DNA from: Georgenia wutianyii
GTDB lineage: Bacteria > Actinomycetota > Actinomycetes > Actinomycetales > Actinomycetaceae
Reading direction: 5' to 3'
Length of the DNA: 64,000 nucleotides
Assembly: GCF_006349365.1 (NCBI RefSeq)
Contig: NZ_CP040899.1
Location: forward strand, 3,390,626-3,454,625
Shown: positions 58,415 through 64,000 of the stretch, piece after piece
Numbering within the stretch: position 1 is the first letter of the stretch
How the letters are laid out: every line of letters starts with the position of its first letter
Notes under the pieces: model-generated
The model's input: the letters and a program-made list of their open reading frames with translations, nothing else
Told to the model about the DNA's origin: nothing
The model's database searches: none
Position numbers and translations under genes: made by a program

Positions 58415-60175
58415 GTTTCACGTGAAACAGGCAGGAGCAGGCCTCTGCGCCGACACGCTCCCCTCTCGATCTGCCGTAGGGACTCCGCCGAGCTGGACGC
58501 CCGATGTGCAGCGCCGGCCCACTCGGCTCCGGTGCGCCCATCTCCGTTCGGGGACTTCGGTGTCGGCAGGTCACGGACATCCGGTGATGGGGAACGGCGC
58601 GCGCTGCGACGACGAGGCCGAGCGCCCGATACTCCTTCGCACTCGGGTAGGAGCCGCGGCCAGTTTCACGTGAAACATGAGAGGGGCCCACCACCGCGGC
58701 GAAGGTCTGTGCGCCAGGTGTGCGTTCGCCCCTCCCTGCAGGGTTGGTAGCCCCGACTGGTCTCCCTTACAGCGTCTGCACGTCATCAGCGGCGGCCCAG
58801 TGGGGCTGACACGCTCCCGTCCGATGCTGAGTGCGTCGGCAGCGCCTGGGACAGGTTCTTCCGTGCGCTGGCGTTCTATGCCGGCTGCCGTCGCGTGGGG
58901 AGCGATCCTGATGCCGACGATCGATTCCGCGCCCGAGCTCCGAACAGCGACACGAACGGATCAGGCCCGGCGGTGCTCGCCAGTCGTCACCGCTCCTGCC
59001 TTCCAGTGCGTTGGTTTCACGTGAAACCAGACGCGTCGACGGCCGAACTGGCGGAAACTGAGTCTCCGGATGCGCGTCATACCGCGGATCTGAGCGCTGT
59101 CCCCAAGGTTCCCCACAGCGGTGGATAGCGCGCCCGAGCCTGCGCCAGCGTCCGTGTCGCCGAATCGAACGACTCGCACCACGGACCCTTCGGGTCCTAG
59201 CAGCTGCCGGTCACCGGTGTGCGAAGGCCGTTCGAAGCGATGTGCCGATGGGCCGAGAGTGCGACAAGTACGCGCTGTCGATCTGTTCCTGCGACGCTGA
59301 TCATCTGCTCGTATACGAACGGCCATCACGTCGCTAGTACGCGGTGGGTTTCACGTGAAACAGGGCCGCATGACGGGAGGATGGCGAGATGAACGTCCAC
59401 CGTGACCACGGTGGCCCTCGGAGATCCCTGAGGCATCACACCAGATGTTCCGGCAGTGGCTCTTTGGTTTCACGTGAAACCGGCGCCCTTGTTTCACGTG
59501 AAACGGGCGCCAACAGACGCCTCTCGGACTATGAGGTCCGACGGGCGCTGCCCCGGACCTCGCGGAACTCACCCCCTAAGCTCCACGTGGCGTTAGCGTC
59601 GAGCTGCACGATGGGCCATTCTCGTGTCACGACAGGCCCGTCTCAGACGCAGTCCGTGACCTCCTCCGCGGTCCCCTGCGTGGCAGGCCAGACTCGACAC
59701 CGCTGGTGTCACGTGCACGACAAGCATCGACCGCTGGTTTCACGTGGAACACAAGGAGCGCGCGCCCTCGGAGCCACCTATAGCCAGCCGTGACATGGAG
59801 GGGCGTAAGCCACGGCGGAGCGGTCCTGAGCGGTCGCGAATAGTGGCGCGGGCGACGAGTCAGTGATCTGTGGAAACGCGAAGGTGCACGTCGGACGGGA
59901 GTCGATCCGGCCCGGTGTCAGCCAAGCCCTCCCTCGCGGCGCTGTTTCACGTGAAACCTCGACGACAACGGGCATGAGATCGCGCAGCCGCGGGCTGCGC
60001 ACGCGCACTGGCACGCGCCCCGAAGCAGCTGAGGCGGCCCCCATCGACCCGGTCCAGCCCCCGAGGTGCCTGCCGGCCACCATGAGCCGCCGCGCACACA
60101 TCTAGCCCCCGTGGAGACACAGGTGAGCAGACCGAACGGGGTACCCGTTCGCCACGAGGACGTTTCACGTGGAAC
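58415..60175. repeat. parS: array of nine parS centromere sites in a gene-free region
   Basis: The 14-bp core GTTTCACGTGAAAC is perfect at 58415, 58663, 59014, 59348, 59467, 59491 and 59944 (start positions); GTTTCACGTGGAAC, with one mismatch, is at 59737 and 60162. Core spacings range from 24 to 351 bp. The sequence is the bacterial parS consensus recognised by ParB. No gene is supported between 58285 and 60480: the frames crossing it have no domain, no ribosome binding site and much weaker GC bias at third positions than neighbours. ParA/ParB should assemble the segregation complex here. Confidence 0.93.
59397..59414. promoter_or_regulatory. perfect palindrome inside the parS field
   Basis: CCACCGTG (59397-59404), two bases, CACGGTGG (59407-59414). 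It is unrelated to parS and could be a protein site or a hairpin. Its partner is unknown. Confidence 0.3.
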
Positions 60176-60262
60176 ATCGCCATGGCCACGTACCTCCCGG
60201 AACCAACAGCGCCTGCGTCAACGTTTCGCGTCCGCACGACCTGCACTCGTCGCAGTGTCACG

Positions 60263-60326
60263 CTGCGGCACTTCAGTCTGGATTCCTGGACCTGAACGGT
60301 CCACAAGTCCACACCTAACGCCGCAG
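60263..60326. repeat. stem-loop repeat family B, copy 2
   Basis: CTGCGGC (60263-60269) pairs with GCCGCAG (60320-60326); inside, TGGACC-TGAAC-GGTCCA forms the tip, and GGTCCACAAGTCCACACC (60298-60315) matches copy 1 at 34151-34168 closely. The stem is imperfect but the 5-nt loop and arm words are shared with copy 1. Confidence 0.6.
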
Positions 60327-60389
60327 TCACGCGGGCCGGGACCCGGTGACCTCGACACCCTCGCGGAACCCGCCTTCTGCGGAACCCAG

Positions 60390-60461
60390 CTCTCGCGCAG
60401 AAGTCGGCTCTCGCGCGAAACTCCGCTCTCGCGCGAAACTCCGCTCTCGCGCGGAAGTTGG
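60390..60461. repeat. 18-bp tandem repeat, four units
   Basis: Units begin at 60390, 60408, 60426 and 60444, each starting CTCTCGCGC; units 2 and 3 are identical and units 1 and 4 differ in the last 9 bases. A partial fifth unit starts at 60462. It lies between the last parS site and the end of rsmG. Confidence 0.8.
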
Positions 60462-60480
60462 CTCTCGCGGGGGGTGTGCG

Positions 60481-60507
60481 GCGCCCGCAGGGGCGCTGGC
60501 CTTTTTG
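60481..60507 (+). terminator. intrinsic terminator with T-tract, + strand
   Basis: GCGCCC (60481-60486), loop GCAG, GGGCGC (60491-60496), then TGGCCTTTTT. The T-run makes it a + strand terminator, yet no + strand gene ends nearby. rsmG, on the other strand, ends at 60534. Confidence 0.6.
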
Positions 60508-60533
60508 CGCGGATCGCGGCCGGCCCGGGGAGC

Positions 60534-61190
60534 TCAGGCGGGCTGGCGTTCGGCGGTGACGACGCGGGTGGGGTCGTCGGTGCCGGGCACGAGCACCTCA
60601 TGGACCCGGGCGTCGCGCAGCCGGTACTTGCGCAGAGCCTTCGCGGCCTCGTCGATCTCCAGGGCAGCGCGCTCACCCTTGAGCGCGACGAGCGAGCCCC
60701 CAGGGGCGATGAGCGGGGCTACCCAGGGGATGAGCTTCTTCAGCGCCGCTACCGCGCGGGCGCTGACCACGTCGAACTCGCGCGCGCCGTGAAGCTCCTC
60801 GGCACGGGCCCGCTCGACGGTGACGTTCTCGATCGACAGCTCCGACGCGACGTCGTGCAGCCAGGCGACTCGTCGCTCCATCGGTTCGATGAGCGTGACC
60901 TCGAGGTCCGGTCGCATGAGTGCGACGACGACCCCGGGGAAGCCCGCGCCCGACCCGACGTCGCCGAAGGTCGCACCGTGGGGGACGAAGCCGGCCACGG
61001 CACTGGAGTTCAGCAGGTGCCTGCTCCACAGGCGGGGCAGCTCCCGAGGTCCGATGAGACCTCGCAGCTCTCCCTCCCGGACGAGGAGGTCGGCGAACGC
61101 CTCGAGCCGAGGCCACGCCTCGCCGAACACTCCCGCAGCCTCGGCCGGCGCCTGCTCGACGGCGCCGGCCCCGCTCTCCTCGGAGGACAC
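60534..61190 (-). CDS. rsmG: 16S rRNA (guanine527-N7)-methyltransferase RsmG
   Basis: The 218-aa product methylates G527 of 16S rRNA, the site linked to streptomycin sensitivity. The RsmG opening region LIGPRELPRLWSRHLLNSSAV precedes the SAM site GDVGSGAGFPGVVVALMRP (about residue 76), LIEPMERRVAWL and the VVSARAVAALKKLIPW motif. ATG 61190 is 19 bp downstream of the khpB stop. It is the last gene of the rpmH-rnpA-yidD-yidC-khpB-rsmG block. Confidence 0.96.
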   Translation of the reverse strand: MSSEESGAGAVEQAPAEAAGVFGEAWPRLEAFADLLVREGELRGLIGPRELPRLWSRHLLNSSAVAGFVPHGATFGDVGSGAGFPGVVVALMRPDLEVTLIEPMERRVAWLHDVASELSIENVTVERARAEELHGAREFDVVSARAVAALKKLIPWVAPLIAPGGSLVALKGERAALEIDEAAKALRKYRLRDARVHEVLVPGTDDPTRVVTAERQPA

Positions 61191-61209
61191 TCTTATCTAC
61201 ACCTGTAGA

Positions 61210-61773
61210 CTACTGCTCGCTGATGACGACGTGGCGGTGGGGCTCCACCCCGGCCGAGTCGCTCACCAGGCCGGCAGCTGCGACGGCGTCGTGCACGACC
61301 TTGCGCTCGAAGGGGTTCATCGGGTCGAGCGCGACCGACGCCGCCCCCGCCTTGACCTTGGCGATCGCCTCCTGGGCGATCGCGGTGAGCGCGACCTTGC
61401 GCCGACGCCGGAAACCGGCGATGTCGAGCATGAGACGGCTGCGCTCACCGGTCCGCGCCTGCACGGCGAGGCGGGTCAGCTCCTGGAGGGCGTCGAGGAC
61501 CTCGCCGTCCTTGCCGACGAGCCGCTTGAGGGCACGGTCCTCGCTGTCCTCGTTGACGATCTCCACCGACGCGCGGCCGTGGTCGATGGACAGGTCGATG
61601 TCGCCGTCGAGGTCGGCGATGTCGAGCAGCTCCTCGAGGTAGTCCGCCGCGATCTCGCCCTCCTCCTCGAGCCGCTTCACGGTCGTGGAGACCTTGGTCG
61701 CCTCGGGACGTGCGTCGGCCTCCTGCTCGGCAGTCGTCTCCTCCGCCGCGGGAACCACGTCTTGCTCGCTCAC
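61210..61773 (-). CDS. khpB: RNA-binding protein KhpB/EloR (Jag)
   Basis: The 187-aa product has an acidic N-terminus, a KH domain (about 75-125, with RLVGKDGEVLDALQELTRLAVQ) and an R3H domain (NPFERKVVHDAVAAAGLVSDSAGVEPHRHVVIS). The N-terminal Jag domain of Firmicutes proteins is absent. KhpB binds RNA with KhpA and affects cell elongation and division in Gram-positives. It is 51 bp from yidC, in conserved order. Confidence 0.93.
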   Translation of the reverse strand: MSEQDVVPAAEETTAEQEADARPEATKVSTTVKRLEEEGEIAADYLEELLDIADLDGDIDLSIDHGRASVEIVNEDSEDRALKRLVGKDGEVLDALQELTRLAVQARTGERSRLMLDIAGFRRRRKVALTAIAQEAIAKVKAGAASVALDPMNPFERKVVHDAVAAAGLVSDSAGVEPHRHVVISEQ

Positions 61774-61824
61774 GAGTTGATCCTTCTCTCTCAGCCCGAC
61801 GACCCGGGCACTGTCAGGTCTGGT

Positions 61825-63069
61825 CTACTTGCCGGACTTGCCCGGCTTGTTGCGCCCCCGGCGCTCGAGCTCGGCTCGCCGCTGAGCCGCTCGCTGCGCG
61901 TGCCGTTCGGCTGCGCGCTCCTGGGGCGTCTTCTTCTTGGCGCCGTTCGCCCCGCCGCCGGCGGTGCCGGACGTCGTCTTCCCGGCCGTGGCCTCGTCCA
62001 CCACGGACTCCGTGGCCGCCGAGTCCGCGCTCGTCGCCGAGGCAGCACTCGCACCCGTCGCGCCGGACGGCCTCGCCGTGGCCCCAGCGGGCCCGCTCTT
62101 CTTCGCGCGGTCCTTGCGCTTGGGCTGGACGCGCTGGCCCTTCTGGACGGGCCGCTCCGGCTCGGCGGGCTCGGGCAGCAGCTGCTCCACGGGCACGCCC
62201 TTGCGGGCGGCCTTGCGCTCGAGCTTGGCCCGCTCGCGCTCCTTGAACTTCTTCTCGGCCTCGGAGCCGGGCGCCGGCATCTTGCGGATCGTGTAGAACT
62301 GCTGGCCCATCGTCCACAGGTTCGTCGTGAGCCAGTAGACGAGCACACCGATCGGGAAGTAGACGCCGGAGAAGGCGAAGACGAGCGGCAGGATGTACAT
62401 GAGCATCCGCTGCTGCTTGGCCATCGGGTTGTCCAGCGCGCTCTGCGGCATGTTCTTCATCGTCAGCTGCCGCTGCGTGGTGAACGTCGTCACCGACATG
62501 AGGATGATCATGACGATCGCGAGGACCCGGACGTTCATCGTCGACGCGGTGAGGAACGTGTCCGACAGCTGTGCCCCGAGCAGGGTCGAGTCCTGGAACT
62601 GGGCCGCCGTCGAGGCGTCGATCGGTCCGAGGGGCTGCCCCTCGCGGTAGGTGCCGTCGGCGATCTGGGGCATCGAGTAGAGCACCCGGAACAGCGCGAA
62701 GAAGATCGGGGACTGCGCGAGGATCGGCAGGCAGGAGGAGAACGGGTTGGTCCCGTGCTTCTGGTAGAGCGCCATCATCTCCGCCTGCATCTGCTGGCGG
62801 GACGCGGGGTCGTTCTTCCCCTTGTACTTCTTCTGCAGCTTCTGCATGTCGGGCTGCAGCATCTGCATCCCGCGCGAGGCCTTGATCTGCTTGAAGAACA
62901 GCGGGATCAGGAGGATGCGCATGATGACCGTGAGGCCGACGATGGCCAGCGCCCACGACCAGCCGCTCGACGGGTCCAGCCCGACGGCGGTCCAGAACTC
63001 ATGGAAGAGATAGAGGATCCACGCGACGACCCACTTGATGGGGTACAGGATCGTGTCAAAGAAACCCAT
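61825..63069 (-). CDS. yidC: membrane protein insertase YidC
   Basis: The 414-aa product inserts proteins into the membrane with or without SecYEG. It lacks the large P1 domain of Gram-negative YidC. The hydrophilic groove Arg is in TVIMRILLIPLFFKQIKASRGM (about residue 51), and the other conserved helices are NPFSSCLPILAQSPIFFALFRVLYSM and SGVYFPIGVLVYWLTTNLWTMGQQF. The basic C-terminal tail (about 330-414) is rich in Lys/Arg/Ala, typical of ribosome-binding tails. It is 12 bp after yidD. Confidence 0.96.
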   Translation of the reverse strand: MGFFDTILYPIKWVVAWILYLFHEFWTAVGLDPSSGWSWALAIVGLTVIMRILLIPLFFKQIKASRGMQMLQPDMQKLQKKYKGKNDPASRQQMQAEMMALYQKHGTNPFSSCLPILAQSPIFFALFRVLYSMPQIADGTYREGQPLGPIDASTAAQFQDSTLLGAQLSDTFLTASTMNVRVLAIVMIILMSVTTFTTQRQLTMKNMPQSALDNPMAKQQRMLMYILPLVFAFSGVYFPIGVLVYWLTTNLWTMGQQFYTIRKMPAPGSEAEKKFKERERAKLERKAARKGVPVEQLLPEPAEPERPVQKGQRVQPKRKDRAKKSGPAGATARPSGATGASAASATSADSAATESVVDEATAGKTTSGTAGGGANGAKKKTPQERAAERHAQRAAQRRAELERRGRNKPGKSGK

Positions 63070-63081
63070 GAGGGCTGGCTC

Positions 63082-63414
63082 CTAGAGGTCTTGCGGCGCG
63101 TCGTTCGACGGCGCCCCACCGGCGGCTACCCCGAGAGTACGGGGTCGAGCGGACCGTGAGGTCCACGGCATCGGGTCGCCCTGCTCGGGGACGTGGTCAA
63201 CCCCGCCGTCGCTCCACGGGTTGCACCGCAGCAGACGCCAGCCGGCCAGCAGGCTCCCGCGCACCGCGCCGTGCCGCTGCAGGGCGGTCACCGCGTAGGC
63301 GGAGCAGGAGGGGTAGTACCGGCACGAGGGTCCGAACCACGGGGAGACGATGAGCTGGTAGCCCTTCACGAGGAGCGCGAGCCCGCGGCCCACGACCCGT
63401 CCCAGCGCAGTCAT
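63082..63414 (-). CDS. yidD: membrane protein insertion efficiency factor YidD
   Basis: The 110-aa product contains the YidD core LLVKGYQLIVSPWFGPSCRYYPSCSAYAVTALQRHGAVRGSLLAGWRLLRCNPWSDGGVDHVPE with its conserved cysteines. It helps YidC-dependent insertion. The last 30 residues (MPWTSRSARPRTLGVAAGG) are outside the family core. ATG at 63414 overlaps the end of rnpA by four bases. Confidence 0.95.
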   Translation of the reverse strand: MTALGRVVGRGLALLVKGYQLIVSPWFGPSCRYYPSCSAYAVTALQRHGAVRGSLLAGWRLLRCNPWSDGGVDHVPEQGDPMPWTSRSARPRTLGVAAGGAPSNDAPQDL

Positions 63415-63764
63415 CGCTGCGCCCGACGCCGTGCCCGGCGCAGCGCGACGTCGAGGTCCTCGCCGAGCTCGGCGCTCGACGCGCCCCGGGCAGCAGGAAG
63501 CGCCCGCACGACGATCGAGTCGCCGTCGTGCAGGTCGTTCATGCGCGGGGCCAGCAGGCCCCGCAGCCTCCGCTTCACCTGGTTGCGCTCGACGGCGTTA
63601 CCCACCGCCTTCGACACCACCAGGCCGGCTCGGGGCGGGGTCGTCTCCCCGGCGCTCGAGGCGCCGAGGTGGACGACCAGCCGCCGCGTGCCACTGCGGG
63701 CACCACCGCGCACCGCGTCGGTGAACTCCTCCGACCGACGCATCCGGTGCTGCGGCGGCAGCAC
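63411..63764 (-). CDS. rnpA: ribonuclease P protein component
   Basis: The 117-aa product is the protein subunit of RNase P, which matures tRNA 5' ends. The RNR motif is GNAVERNQVKRRLRGLL (about residues 50-66), preceded by the basic N-terminal strand region (RMRRSEEFTDAVRGGARSGTRRLVV). It starts 3 bp after the rpmH stop, in the universal rpmH-rnpA order. Confidence 0.96.
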   Translation of the reverse strand: MLPPQHRMRRSEEFTDAVRGGARSGTRRLVVHLGASSAGETTPPRAGLVVSKAVGNAVERNQVKRRLRGLLAPRMNDLHDGDSIVVRALPAARGASSAELGEDLDVALRRARRRAQR

Positions 63765-63767
63765 GGG

Positions 63768-63905
63768 TCAGGCCGAGAGCTTCTCGCGGCCCTTGCGGCG
63801 GCGAGCGCTGAGGATGGCGCGCCCGGCGCGCGTGCGCATGCGCAGCCGGAAGCCGTGCACCTTGGCACGCTTGCGGTTGTTCGGCTGGTAAGTCCGCTTG
63901 CTCAC
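63768..63905 (-). CDS. rpmH: 50S ribosomal protein L34
   Basis: The 45-aa product reads [20 protein letters not shown] and ends with the basic L34 tail ([15 protein letters not shown]). The start is GTG 63905. It is the marker gene next to dnaA; transcription comes from the 95 bp between here and the window end, where the rpmH promoter and, further right, dnaA and oriC are expected but not visible. Confidence 0.97.
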   Translation of the reverse strand: MSKRTYQPNNRKRAKVHGFRLRMRTRAGRAILSARRRKGREKLSA

Positions 63906-64000
63906 GGCAGTACTCCAAAACGTCGGTTGTCGTCGTGCTGCCCTGGGCAGCTGAGTGCGCGGTACGGCTGCTCCTCGGACCCACACGCGGGCACCACGGA

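Noticed and set aside
59120-59180. tRNA-like T-arm word near 59155 on the minus strand
   Set aside because: TTCGATTC is present, but no acceptor, D or anticodon stems can be formed around it.
60390-60461. Tandem units as a CRISPR array
   Set aside because: Units are 18 bp with no spacers, and no cas genes are present.
60066-61208. Open frame crossing the parS field end and rsmG
   Set aside because: Its repeated LSRETP text is only the translation of the 18-bp tandem repeat, and the rest is antisense to rsmG.
63906-64000. oriC in the last 95 bp
   Set aside because: No DnaA-box cluster is visible there; the origin is expected further right, near dnaA.

Overview
The window is very GC-rich DNA with strong G/C preference at third codon positions, GTG starts and a gene order typical of Actinomycetota. 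A Micrococcales relative (Cellulomonadaceae/Bogoriellaceae-like) is my best guess; the genus cannot be named from sequence alone. The right end is the conserved flank of the replication origin, read right to left: rpmH, rnpA, yidD, yidC, khpB/jag, rsmG, a parS field, parA, parB. dnaA and oriC should lie just beyond position 64000. No tRNA, rRNA, CRISPR array or insertion sequence was recognised.

Layout. 1-8.3 kb: end of a membrane protein, a CopC-like protein, a lipoprotein, a degenerate PfkB protein, a phosphoglycerate mutase, a CYTH protein and a 1379-aa secreted subtilase. 8.5-15.9 kb: atypical Nramp transporter, WYL regulator facing a small membrane protein, a duplicated stem-loop repeat, ArsR-type regulator, DedA protein, broken acetyltransferase, photolyase, sugar-phosphate mutarotase. 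16-23.3 kb: racemase-like/lactone-oxidase pair, hexapeptide-repeat protein, LLM-FAD oxidase fusion with an LLM paralogue, MFS transporter. 23.4-31 kb is accessory: a short Erm(37)-like rRNA methylase with a possible leader peptide, orphan PIN protein, TetR/permease pair, a decayed MerR-type locus, a CmtR/CDF metal operon and a permease remnant. 31-45 kb is core: dnaB, MATE exporter, rpsF-ssb-rpsR-rplI, threonine aldolase, class A PBP, PadR-ino1, MFS, carbonic anhydrase, CCA-adding enzyme. 45-56 kb: Nudix, DUF6049-type protein, MurJ-pseudokinase fusion, trxB, trxA, aminotransferase and an ATP-grasp ligase. 56-64 kb: the parAB/origin-proximal block.

Genes that work together: ParA/ParB with the parS sites (chromosome segregation); DnaB with SSB and a DnaA-box-like cluster (replication); MurJ, the PBP and YidC (envelope); TrxB/TrxA (thiol redox); CmtR with the CDF pump (metal efflux); PadR with Ino1 (inositol phosphate synthesis).

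The most unusual non-coding features are nine parS-like palindromes in a 2.2-kb gene-poor region, followed by an 18-bp tandem repeat and a T-tract terminator pointing away from any known gene; two dispersed stem-loop repeat families; a cluster of DnaA-box-like sequences beside dnaB; and an erm-like gene overlapped by a leaderless mini-ORF. Nine or more genes show a TANNNT-type -10 element 6-8 nt before the start codon, suggesting frequent leaderless transcription.
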